Part shown: piece after piece, positions 27,782-35,235 of the stretch | Layout: each line of letters starts with the position of its first letter | How positions within the stretch are numbered: the stretch's first letter is position 1 | Source of the DNA: an uncultured Eubacteriales bacterium | Lineage (GTDB): Bacteria > Bacillota > Clostridia > Peptostreptococcales > Anaerovoracaceae | NCBI GenBank assembly: GCA_900315485.1 | Contig: OMZI01000017.1 | Span: 1 to 52,126 of the forward strand | Direction of reading: 5' to 3' | Length of the DNA: 52,126 nucleotides | Notes under the pieces: model-generated | Told to the model about the DNA's origin: nothing | Seen by the model: the letters and a program-made list of their open reading frames with translations, nothing else | Database searches by the model: none | Made by a program: the position numbers and the translations under genes

Positions 27782-28624
27782 ATGATCGACAATATTAACT
27801 GGTACCCGGGGCACATGAAGAAGACCCGGGAGCTGATAAAGGAAAACCTCAAAGCTGTTGATGCGGTCGTTGAGATCATCGACAGCCGTATTCCTGTATC
27901 CAGCCGCAACCCTGTCATTGCTGAGCTCATCGGAAAAAAGAGAAGGTTCGTCGTGCTGGGCAAATCCGACCTGGCAGATCCTGATGAGACAGCAAAGTGG
28001 AGAGACAGGATCTCGAAGGAAGAGGGCGTAGTACGTGCTATGGATCTCAACCTGCAGTCAGGTGAGAACATCAAGAAGCTGCTGAAGGCGCTTGAAGAAG
28101 AGGAAACCCTGAGAAATGCTGAGAAGTCGGTCAAAAGGCCGCTTCGCATCATGATAGTCGGGGTTCCTAACGTAGGCAAATCCTCGCTTATCAACCGTCT
28201 GACGGGCAAAAGGTCTGCTCTTACCGGCGACAGGCCGGGTGTGACCAAGGGAAAGCAGTGGCTGACACTCAGCAACGGAATGCAGCTTCTGGATACACCG
28301 GGCATCCTGTGGCCTAAGTTTGAGGATCCTGATGTAGGGCTCAATCTGGCATTCTGCGGCAGCATCAAAGATGATATACTCGGAGTACAGGATCTCGGCT
28401 TTGAGCTCATAAGAGTGCTTGGCGAGAGATATCCTGATATGCTGCAGGAGAGATACAGACTTGACGAGATATCTGACCAGGCTATTGAGAACATGGACAA
28501 TATAGCTCTGAAGAGAGGATTTATCATGTCAGGAAAACGCATAGATTATGAGCGCACCGGACGTACGGTACTTGATGAATTCAGGGGCGGAAAGATAGGC
28601 AGGATCACGCTGGAACAGGCATAA
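27782..28624 (+). CDS. rbgA: Ribosome assembly GTPase RbgA/YlqF
   Basis: A 280-residue circularly permuted GTPase acting in late 50S assembly. NWYPGHMKKTRE at the N-terminus is diagnostic. The permuted order is seen: G4 GKSDLADP precedes G1 GVPNVGKSS, followed by G2 RPGVTKGKQW and G3 LLDTPGILWP. The rplS-rbgA-rnhB order is common in Bacillota. AAAGGCGGG lies before the ATG. The C-terminal ANTAR-like helical part is complete. Confidence 0.95.
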   Translation: MIDNINWYPGHMKKTRELIKENLKAVDAVVEIIDSRIPVSSRNPVIAELIGKKRRFVVLGKSDLADPDETAKWRDRISKEEGVVRAMDLNLQSGENIKKLLKALEEEETLRNAEKSVKRPLRIMIVGVPNVGKSSLINRLTGKRSALTGDRPGVTKGKQWLTLSNGMQLLDTPGILWPKFEDPDVGLNLAFCGSIKDDILGVQDLGFELIRVLGERYPDMLQERYRLDEISDQAIENMDNIALKRGFIMSGKRIDYERTGRTVLDEFRGGKIGRITLEQA

Positions 28625-28625
28625 G

Positions 28626-29990
28626 ATGACTAAAGCAGAAAGACTGGAAAGGGATATCAGGAAGCTTGCTGAGATGAAGGCTCATGAGGATGAGCTGAGA
28701 TCTCAGGGGCACAGGTATATAGCCGGCATTGACGAGGTCGGAAGGGGCCCGCTTGCCGGACCTGTTTATGCTGCATGCGTTGTCCTTCCTGACGACTGGG
28801 ATATCCCGGGCGTCAATGATTCAAAGAAGCTCTCCGCAAAGAAGAGGGAGGAGCTCTCGGAGATCATAAAGGAGAAGGCTGTCGCTTACGGGATAGGGAT
28901 CGCAGACAATACTGAGATCGACGATATCAACATACTTGAGGCGACGAAGAATGCCATGAGGAGAGCGATAGAGTCGTGCAATGATAAGCTTCGTGCTCTT
29001 GCTGCAGACGGATCCGGGGAAGACAGCACATCCTGCGGGATCGACATGCTTCTTATCGACGCGGTCAGGCTCGACACAGGAATACAGACAGAGTCCATAA
29101 TCAAGGGCGACGAGAAGAGCCTCAGCATCGCTGCCGCATCCATCGTAGCCAAGGTCGCAAGAGATAATTACATGACTGAGATGGGTGAGGTCTATCCGGG
29201 ATATGACTTTGGCGGCAACAAGGGATACGGCACGGCAAAGCACTATGAAGGACTCAGGACGCTCGGATATACACCTATCCACAGAAGGTCATTTCTTAAG
29301 AAGTTCGAAGAGGAAAAGGAGTCCGGAAGAGTCGCGTGGGGCGGCACCGGAAATGATGATAAAGGAGCCGGAAGTATGGCTAAGAAGAAGGTATATGCTG
29401 TAAAAAAAGGACGCACTCCCGGCATCTATATGACATGGGATGACTGCAAGTCACAGGTCGACGGCTTCCCGGGAGCCGAATACAAGAGCTTTGCTGATCC
29501 TGCGGATGCAGCGGCTTACCTGGGGATGGCAGTCCAGGCTGCGGCTGAAGAGAGGTTTCCTGAGGGTGTCAGGGCTTATGTGGACGGCAGCTTCGATGCG
29601 GCTTCGGACAGGTTTTCATGCGGAGTTGTAATGGTCAGGACTGATGCAGAGGGTAATGTGAAAACAAGAGAACTGAATCAGGCCTTTGATGATGCTGAAA
29701 TGGCAAAGCAGAGGAATATCGCCGGCGAGATCATGGGTGCCAAAATGGCTGTTGACTTCTGCATGAGGCAGGGTATACCGGAAGTAGAGATATATCATGA
29801 CTACGAAGGTGTCGGCAAGTGGGCTGACGGTCTGTGGAAGGCCAACAATCTTATGACACAGGCATATGTCCGTTTTATAGAGAAAGCCCGCACCGTAATG
29901 AAGATCACCTTTGTGAAGGTGACGGCGCACGCCGGAAATAAGTATAACGAGAAGGCAGATAAGCTGGCCAAGGAGGCTCTCGGCATCTGA
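28626..29990 (+). CDS. rnhB: RNase HII fused to a viroplasmin/RNase HI module
   Basis: A 454-residue ORF containing two RNase H enzymes. Residues 1-235 are RNase HII: GIDEVGRGPLAGPV (Asp36-Glu37), NDSKKLS, LLIDAV and GDEKSLSIAAASIVAKVARD. After a Gly-rich linker, residues 254-298 form a viroplasmin-like domain (KVYAVKKGRTPGIYMTWDDC, FPGAEYKSF). Residues 315-454 are RNase HI with the four acidic sites in YVDGSF, NIAGEIMGA, YHDYEGV and NEKADKLA. Both are expected to cut RNA in RNA-DNA hybrids. AAAGGAG at 29361 followed by ATG at 29376 (Met251) could also give a free RNase HI. It starts one base after the rbgA stop. Confidence 0.9.
   Translation: MTKAERLERDIRKLAEMKAHEDELRSQGHRYIAGIDEVGRGPLAGPVYAACVVLPDDWDIPGVNDSKKLSAKKREELSEIIKEKAVAYGIGIADNTEIDDINILEATKNAMRRAIESCNDKLRALAADGSGEDSTSCGIDMLLIDAVRLDTGIQTESIIKGDEKSLSIAAASIVAKVARDNYMTEMGEVYPGYDFGGNKGYGTAKHYEGLRTLGYTPIHRRSFLKKFEEEKESGRVAWGGTGNDDKGAGSMAKKKVYAVKKGRTPGIYMTWDDCKSQVDGFPGAEYKSFADPADAAAYLGMAVQAAAEERFPEGVRAYVDGSFDAASDRFSCGVVMVRTDAEGNVKTRELNQAFDDAEMAKQRNIAGEIMGAKMAVDFCMRQGIPEVEIYHDYEGVGKWADGLWKANNLMTQAYVRFIEKARTVMKITFVKVTAHAGNKYNEKADKLAKEALGI
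29361..29378 (+). promoter_or_regulatory. Possible internal translation start in the rnhB-rnhA fusion
   Basis: AAAGGAG (29361-29367), 8 bases, in-frame ATG (29376). This is placed exactly at the linker before the viroplasmin domain, so the RNase HI half could be made separately as a 204-residue protein. Confidence 0.5.
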
Positions 29991-30009
29991 TTCACGTATA
30001 ACTTGGGTG

Positions 30010-30038
30010 TTGAACTCGCAACCGTGATATGTTACAAT
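30010..30038 (+). promoter_or_regulatory. Promoter of the tRNA-Val gene
   Basis: TTGAAC (30010-30015), 17 bases, TACAAT (30033-30038), with the mature tRNA 5' end 13 bases downstream. Confidence 0.8.
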
Positions 30039-30050
30039 CTCGGTTGTAGC

Positions 30051-30126
30051 GGTCTATTAGCTCAGTTGGGAGAGCGACAGGGTGACAACCTGTAGGTCAT
30101 TGGTTCAAGTCCAATATAGGCCACCA
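30051..30126 (+). tRNA. tRNA-Val (anticodon GAC), CCA encoded
   Basis: A 76-base cloverleaf. The acceptor GGTCTAT pairs with ATAGGCC (one G-U). The D arm is GCTCAGTTGGGAGAGC. The anticodon stem ACAGG/CCTGT encloses the loop GTGACAA, giving U33 and anticodon GAC. The T arm is ATTGG-TTCAAGT-CCAAT. Discriminator A is followed by encoded CCA. Position 32 is a G, less common than a pyrimidine. Confidence 0.93.
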
Positions 30127-30130
30127 GGAC

Positions 30131-30160
30131 AGAGGAGTCATAACTGGCTCCTCTTATTCT
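30131..30160 (+). terminator. Terminator of tRNA-Val
   Basis: AGAGGAGTCA pairs with TGGCTCCTCT (one G-U) around TAAC, then TATTCTTT. Confidence 0.8.
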
Positions 30161-30239
30161 TTGCGCTTATGCGTTTTTTTATGTATATCCCGGACAGTGA
30201 TGTCCTTAATGATCAGTATTTTCACAGAGAGAGGAATCT

Positions 30240-31160
30240 ATGAAACTTAAAGTAACGAGAAAAGCAATATTTGAACTTGTTCAGATGATCATAGGCAATG
30301 CTATCTGTGCATTCTCGATGGCATGCTTTGCGCTTCCGTACAACATGGTAGTAAGCGGAGTCAGCGGTATAGGAAGAATGCTGAAAGAGAGCATGGGCAT
30401 CAGTGTAGCTGTGTCTGTTGCTGTAATAAACATTGCTTTCTTTCTGCTAGGAGCAGTTATTCTCGGAAAGAAGTTCGCAGCGTCGACTGTAATAGGGACG
30501 TTCGCATATCCTTTCTTTCTCGGGGTTTTCCAGCATATTGAGGTCCTGCAGCACCTCGTAGATGACCCGCTTCTGGCGGCTATCTGCGCAGGTGTTCTCG
30601 ATGGTGTGGGGCTCGGCCTTGTTATCAGGATAGGAGGGTCGACCGGAGGAATAGACATTCCGGCTATCATACTCAACCGTAAGTTCAGCCTGAAGACAGG
30701 AACTGTAATGTCTGCTTTTGACATACTTATTTTCCTCATTCAGATCCCTGTAACGAATACGAACGGGATCATCCTCGGTATTCTTTATGCCCTTATATAC
30801 AGTGTGGTGATGAACAGAATGATATTGATGGAGCAGGGCGGGATCCAGCTGATGATATGGACGGATCATCTCAAAGAGGTCAACGAGAAACTTCTGAGTA
30901 TCGACATGGGAACTACGCTCCTCAAGGCAAAAGGCGGATATATGCGCGAGGACAAGTATGTTATATACTGTGCGGCCAGCAACCGGTATCTGAATAAAAT
31001 CAAAAGAGCCGTACTGGATATCGATCCTAAAGCATTCATCACCATAACCAGCATGAGCGAGATCAACGGAAACGGCTTTACCTGGACATTCAGGGATGAA
31101 ACCTATGAGCCTGTCATGAAGGACAGAATAGACGGGCACAGTCTTTCTGCTGCAGACTGA
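30240..31160 (+). CDS. YitT family membrane protein (first tandem copy)
   Basis: A 306-residue protein with about five to six membrane helices (DUF161 part, from residue 13) and a soluble C-terminal DUF2179 domain (TTLLKAKGGYMREDKYVIYC, then FITITSMSEINGNGF). Conserved YitT segments include GNAICAFSMACFALPYNMVV, SGIGRML, GGSTGGIDIPA and GIILGILYALIYSVVMN. The function of YitT proteins is not established; transport is suspected. GAGAGAGG lies before the ATG. It is paralogous along its whole length to the next gene. Confidence 0.88.
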   Translation: MKLKVTRKAIFELVQMIIGNAICAFSMACFALPYNMVVSGVSGIGRMLKESMGISVAVSVAVINIAFFLLGAVILGKKFAASTVIGTFAYPFFLGVFQHIEVLQHLVDDPLLAAICAGVLDGVGLGLVIRIGGSTGGIDIPAIILNRKFSLKTGTVMSAFDILIFLIQIPVTNTNGIILGILYALIYSVVMNRMILMEQGGIQLMIWTDHLKEVNEKLLSIDMGTTLLKAKGGYMREDKYVIYCAASNRYLNKIKRAVLDIDPKAFITITSMSEINGNGFTWTFRDETYEPVMKDRIDGHSLSAAD

Positions 31161-31213
31161 TCTGCGGCGGATATATCCGGAACCGGAGACTGATGATCTG
31201 GACATAAAACCTG

Positions 31214-31238
31214 TTATTTGTCATCCTGAGACAAATAA
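31214..31238. promoter_or_regulatory. Perfect inverted repeat TTATTTGTC-N7-GACAAATAA
   Basis: Nine-base perfect arms in the region between the two yitT copies. It could be an operator or an RNA hairpin; its spacing to the palindrome at 31240 suggests a compound regulatory site. Confidence 0.55.
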
Positions 31239-31239
31239 T

Positions 31240-31265
31240 CACAAAGTATACATGTATATCTTGTG
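31240..31265. promoter_or_regulatory. 26-base imperfect palindrome, candidate operator
   Basis: CACAAAGTATACATGTATATCTTGTG reads the same on both strands except at two positions in each arm. It lies one base after the inverted repeat at 31214-31238 and 158 bases before the second yitT start. Confidence 0.55.
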
Positions 31266-31356
31266 ATTTCATACATAAAAATCCAAAAATTTCCCGAAAT
31301 AGTGAATTAATTGGCAAACATGGGTTGAATCTTCGTGTGACCGGGTCTACGATACA

Positions 31357-31387
31357 AAGGTCGTCTGCAAAAGCAGGCGGCCTTTTC
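31357..31387 (+). terminator. Terminator or attenuator ahead of the second yitT
   Basis: AGGTCGTCTGC pairs with GCAGGCGGCCT (two wobble pairs) around AAAA, then TTTTCACTT. It lies 197 bases after the first yitT stop but only 36 bases before the second start, so it could act as an attenuator of the second gene. Confidence 0.6.
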
Positions 31388-31423
31388 ACTTAAATCAGCA
31401 TTTATAACAGGAGCAGATAAGAG

Positions 31424-32356
31424 ATGAGCAGGTTATTAGAGGACAGAAAATTACTTTCGGAAGTAGTACAGATGGTCGCAGGCAACATCATCTGCGCATT
31501 TGCGCTCGGATGTTTTGCACTGCCGGTCGGAATGGTTGTAAGCGGCATGAGCGGTATTGGAAGAATGGTGAACTTCTATACGGGGATCAGTGTATCTCTC
31601 GTAGTCGGAGCGTGCAACCTGGTGCTGTTTATCATCGGATGGATAATGCTCGGGCACAAGTTTGCTGCATCAGTCGCTATCGGAACATTCGTATATCCTA
31701 CCTTTCTCGGGATCTTTCAGAGCATAGAGCCGCTCCAGCATCTTGTTGATGATCCGCTCCTTGCAGCGATCTGTGCAGGTGTCCTGAACGGGATAGGACT
31801 TGGCCTGGTCATCAGAGTCGGAGGTTCAACAGGCGGAACTGATATCCCGCCGATCATCCTGAACCGCAAGTTAGGCTGGAAGGTAGCACCGATGCTGTAC
31901 GCCCTGGATGTCGCGGTATTCATACTTCAGATACCTGTAACAGATACCAACGGTGTCATCCTCGGTATCCTTTACGCACTTATCTACAGTGTTGTCATGA
32001 ACAAGCTGATCGTCATGGAACAGGGCGGTGTACAGCTGATGATCTGGACGGAGAAAGTACCTGAGGTAAATGAGAAACTGCTGAGCATGAGATTCGGCAC
32101 GACACTTCTCAAAGGTGTCGGCGGATACATGCATGATGAGAAGGAAGTCATCTACTGCGCAGCAAGCAACCGTAACCTCAACAGGATAAAAAGGGCAGTA
32201 CTGGCAATCGACAACAAAGCGTTCATCACTATCACCAATATGAGCGAGATCAACGGCAACGGTTTTACATGGTATTTCCGCAATGAGGAGTATGATCCGG
32301 CTGTCAAGAACAGACATGAGAACCATGAGGAGGCAGAGGCATCGATTTCGGCGTAA
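31424..32356 (+). CDS. YitT family membrane protein (second tandem copy)
   Basis: A 310-residue paralogue of the preceding gene with the same layout: membrane part with GNIICAFALGCFALPVGMVV, SGIGRMV and GGSTGGTDIPP, then a DUF2179 domain with GVGGYMHDEKEVIYC and FITITNMSEINGNGFTW. The high similarity to its neighbour points to tandem duplication. It has a separate regulatory region with two palindromes and a terminator-like hairpin. Role unknown. Confidence 0.88.
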   Translation: MSRLLEDRKLLSEVVQMVAGNIICAFALGCFALPVGMVVSGMSGIGRMVNFYTGISVSLVVGACNLVLFIIGWIMLGHKFAASVAIGTFVYPTFLGIFQSIEPLQHLVDDPLLAAICAGVLNGIGLGLVIRVGGSTGGTDIPPIILNRKLGWKVAPMLYALDVAVFILQIPVTDTNGVILGILYALIYSVVMNKLIVMEQGGVQLMIWTEKVPEVNEKLLSMRFGTTLLKGVGGYMHDEKEVIYCAASNRNLNRIKRAVLAIDNKAFITITNMSEINGNGFTWYFRNEEYDPAVKNRHENHEEAEASISA

Positions 32357-32583
32357 TCCAGCTAAACAAACAAATAAGGAATCAGCAACATGGGAAAGAT
32401 TTGTACACATGCACCAATTCCGTAAGCGTCTTTGTTGATGTAAACAAATAATTGAATTGCGGTCAAAAAACTTAAAAAAGGTGTGTACAATGTGATGAAT
32501 TTGTGATAAAGTATTCACGTTTTGAGAACGCTATTTATACTGCGGTCTATAATAGTTTTACAATATTACATGGGTGGGGCCTT

Positions 32584-33114
32584 TTGAAAGTACACGTCAA
32601 ATTAAAAGATTCAGATTATCTGAAATTCAGTGAATATCAGCTGACTCACAGCAAGCAGGGCAAAAGGACGATTCTTCTTCAGAGAATAACTCTTCCGCTT
32701 ATATCTGCAGCCATGATCATCGGTTTCATTGCTTTTCATGCAAGCACCAAAGCGCTGATAATCGAAATCATTACTCTGACGATCGCTTCGGTCATATGGG
32801 TGATCGGAGTACCGGAGATGCTCAAGAGCAACATCCGCAGAGACTTCTATAAGAAAAAGAAGAGCGGAAGACTTCCGTATAATGAAGCCTCTGTACTGGA
32901 CTTCGGTGAAGACGGGATCACTGAGATCAGCGGGAGCTATTCAGAAGTCACTCCTTACAGCAGTATCAATACACTGGCAAAGTCCAATGACCGGCTGTAT
33001 GTATTTACAGACGGAGATAAAGGTTTCGTTATTCCGTTCAATGATGCAGCAAAGAACGGACGCAAAGTGGCCAGGCTGCTTTCGGAAAAAACAGGTCTTA
33101 CCGTAGAGGAATAA
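32584..33114 (+). CDS. YcxB-like membrane protein
   Basis: A 176-residue protein with a short N-terminal soluble part (VHVKLKDSDYLKFSEYQL), two adjacent membrane helices (about residues 37-80: TLPLISAAMIIGFIAFHA and LIIEIITLTIASVIWVIG) and a C-terminal cytoplasmic domain with FGEDGITEISGSYSEVTPYSSI and DKGFVIPFN, typical of the YcxB-like family. I chose the TTG at 32584, preceded by GGTGGGG and matching the usual start of the family; a GTG at 32503 in the same frame has no ribosome site and lies in an AT-rich upstream region. Function unknown. Confidence 0.68.
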   Translation: MKVHVKLKDSDYLKFSEYQLTHSKQGKRTILLQRITLPLISAAMIIGFIAFHASTKALIIEIITLTIASVIWVIGVPEMLKSNIRRDFYKKKKSGRLPYNEASVLDFGEDGITEISGSYSEVTPYSSINTLAKSNDRLYVFTDGDKGFVIPFNDAAKNGRKVARLLSEKTGLTVEE

Positions 33115-33137
33115 TCTGCGTCCAGTCAGATATTTAT

Positions 33138-33154
33138 ACATACATAACGTATGT
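33138..33154. promoter_or_regulatory. Small palindrome ACATAC-N5-GTATGT upstream of the POT transporter
   Basis: Six-base perfect arms 40 bases before the start codon, in an AT-rich stretch. It could be an operator; it shares a TACAT-like theme with the palindrome at 31240. Confidence 0.35.
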
Positions 33155-33193
33155 CTAGATATATTTTTTAAAAATCTATATGGAGGAAGTAAA

Positions 33194-34579
33194 ATGTTAG
33201 AACAACTCAAAAAGTTCCCATTTGGCTTCATCGTATGCTGCCTCACATTCACATTTGAGAGACTTGCATACTATGGTGGTAAGTGGGGAATCGCTGTATT
33301 CGTTGTACTTGAAGCTGCCAACGGCGGACTCGGACTGACAACTGAGCAGGGTGCTATGTTCTCATCACAGTTCGTAGCATGGACTTATATCACTCCTATC
33401 ATCGGCGGATTCATCGCTGACAGATGGGTTGCTCCGAGACTGCTTGTACCTGTGGGTGAACTCCTGATGGCTGCTGGATGGTTTGCTATTTCCAGAGCAA
33501 ACGGAGCAGGCGGCGTATGGCTGTCTATCATCCTGCTTGCTGTAGGTACAGGTTTCTTCAAGGGAAATGTTTCCGGAATCAACGGAAGACAGTTCGATAA
33601 CGATAAGGACACACTTACAACAGCATTCTCGATCCAGTACATGTTCGTTAACATCGGATCATTCGTAGGAACAACATTCCTCGCACTGATCGGAACACAG
33701 GGTGCCGGATTCAGAGCTATGTTCCTTGCATGCGCTGCATTCATGGTACTTGATGCTGTATGGTGGCTCTTCGGAATGAGATACCTCGGAGACGCTGGTA
33801 AGAAGCCGTTCCTCATCGATAACAGAAATGAGAACGTTGAAGCTGCAGACGTTGAAAAGGACAAGAGACCTCTGACAAAGCTCGAGAAGAACAGAGTCGT
33901 TGCTATCCTGATCCTGACATTCCTTTCAGGACTGTTCTGGCTGTTCTGGTACCTGCTGTACATGCCTGTATACTATGAATTCGGTCCTGCATCACAAGGT
34001 GGTATGGGATGGGCTAACTGGAACCTCGGTGCAAACTTCGAGATGCCTACAGCATGGTTCGACTCAATGAACGGACTGCTCTGCATCATCCTCGCACCTA
34101 CAATGGCTACAGTTTGGAACAACCTCAGCAAGAAGGGCAAGGACCCTTCAATGATGACCAAGACAGCTCTTGGTATCATGCTCCTCGGACTCGGAGTTGC
34201 TATGATGGTAGTAGGCGCTGGAATCTACAACGGCACAGGCAAGCCTGTAGGCGTATGGATCATCATCCTCACAGCTATCCTGATGTCTGTTGGTGAGATG
34301 CTGTTCTCGCCACTCGGAAACTCATTCATCAGTGAGTATGCACCTAAGAAGTATCTCGGTACACTCCTCGGAGCTTGGCCGTTCATCATCTTCTTCGCAG
34401 GACTTGCATACGGACCTCTGTACAATGCAATGAGAGTTAACTTCTCAAGATCATTCCTGATCGCTGCAATCATTGTATTCGCATCCGGCGCACTGATGAT
34501 CTTCTTCAAGAACAAGTTCGAAGCTATGGTCAATGGTACTGAAGAGCAGAGAGCTGAGCTTGAAGCACTGGAGAACTAA
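33194..34579 (+). CDS. POT/PTR family proton-dependent oligopeptide transporter
   Basis: A 461-residue membrane protein with about 12-14 helices. The POT proton-coupling motif is near the N-terminus (FTFERLAYYG, Glu22-Arg23). GTGFFKGNVSGINGRQF with a following NIGSFVG matches the PTR signature. A charged loop (residues 215-235) separates the two halves, and SVGEMLFSPLGNSFISEYAP lies in the second half. It imports di- and tripeptides with protons. Codon use is highly biased, suggesting strong expression. TGGAGGAAG precedes the ATG. Nearby prolyl peptidases could process its cargo. Confidence 0.9.
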   Translation: MLEQLKKFPFGFIVCCLTFTFERLAYYGGKWGIAVFVVLEAANGGLGLTTEQGAMFSSQFVAWTYITPIIGGFIADRWVAPRLLVPVGELLMAAGWFAISRANGAGGVWLSIILLAVGTGFFKGNVSGINGRQFDNDKDTLTTAFSIQYMFVNIGSFVGTTFLALIGTQGAGFRAMFLACAAFMVLDAVWWLFGMRYLGDAGKKPFLIDNRNENVEAADVEKDKRPLTKLEKNRVVAILILTFLSGLFWLFWYLLYMPVYYEFGPASQGGMGWANWNLGANFEMPTAWFDSMNGLLCIILAPTMATVWNNLSKKGKDPSMMTKTALGIMLLGLGVAMMVVGAGIYNGTGKPVGVWIIILTAILMSVGEMLFSPLGNSFISEYAPKKYLGTLLGAWPFIIFFAGLAYGPLYNAMRVNFSRSFLIAAIIVFASGALMIFFKNKFEAMVNGTEEQRAELEALEN

Positions 34580-34606
34580 TAATAATACACAAAATGTTGT
34601 ATAATA

Positions 34607-34637
34607 TAACCTGCCGTGTAATGCGGCAGGTTATTGC
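34607..34637 (+). terminator. Terminator of the POT transporter gene
   Basis: TAACCTGCCG pairs perfectly with CGGCAGGTTA around TGTAATG. The following TTGCTT is a weak T tract. Confidence 0.65.
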
Positions 34638-34713
34638 TTAAAAGCGATAATTATAATTCGGATGCACCCGCATAACACTATCCTGTGCCGTACGCACAGA
34701 AAGGGAGAATCAA

Positions 34714-35175
34714 ATGTTTGGAAAGAAAACAGCAGTAATATATTTTTCGCGTTCCGGAGTTACCAGGAGCCTGGTCGAAAAGTTTCCGCTCGAGGAAGGT
34801 GACAGAACGATAGAACTGATCCCGTCCGATCCGTATCCGAAGTCATACTTCAAGACTCTGGCCAGAGCAAAAGTAGAGATAGAAGGCAACGCGGATGTAG
34901 GCCTTGAGAACGGAAAGCAGGACCTCGGGCTGTATAACAGGATCCTTATAGGATTTCCGATCTGGTTCTGGACATGCCCTAAGATCATAAAGTCTTTTCT
35001 GACTGAAAACGATCTCAGAGGCATGACTATATATCCTTTCTGTACCAGCGGAGGCATTGACATCACCGAGGCGGTAGATGAGATCAAAAGAAATGCTGAC
35101 GGCGCGACAGTAAAAAAGGGAATGAGATTCAGAAAGTATTCTGAAGAAGCCCTCAAAAAATGGCTGGAACAGTAA
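34714..35175 (+). CDS. Flavodoxin family protein
   Basis: A 153-residue flavodoxin-like protein. The phosphate-binding loop is YFSRSGVTRSLVEK near the N-terminus, the second FMN segment is IGFPIWFWTCPKII, and the third is PFCTSGGIDITEA. It lacks a signal peptide. Such proteins carry electrons or reduce quinones with FMN. AAAGGGAGAA lies before the ATG. It reads toward the Xaa-Pro aminopeptidase 60 bases on. Confidence 0.85.
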   Translation: MFGKKTAVIYFSRSGVTRSLVEKFPLEEGDRTIELIPSDPYPKSYFKTLARAKVEIEGNADVGLENGKQDLGLYNRILIGFPIWFWTCPKIIKSFLTENDLRGMTIYPFCTSGGIDITEAVDEIKRNADGATVKKGMRFRKYSEEALKKWLEQ

Positions 35176-35235
35176 GGAATAATACTGACGCCGGACATAT
35201 GCATCCGGAAATGCAGTTTGAAGGAGATCATAAAA

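Noticed and set aside
32503-32583. The GTG start at 32503 for the YcxB-like gene
   Set aside because: No ribosome site precedes it and the extra 27 residues look like translated promoter sequence, including a TATAAT at about 32549.
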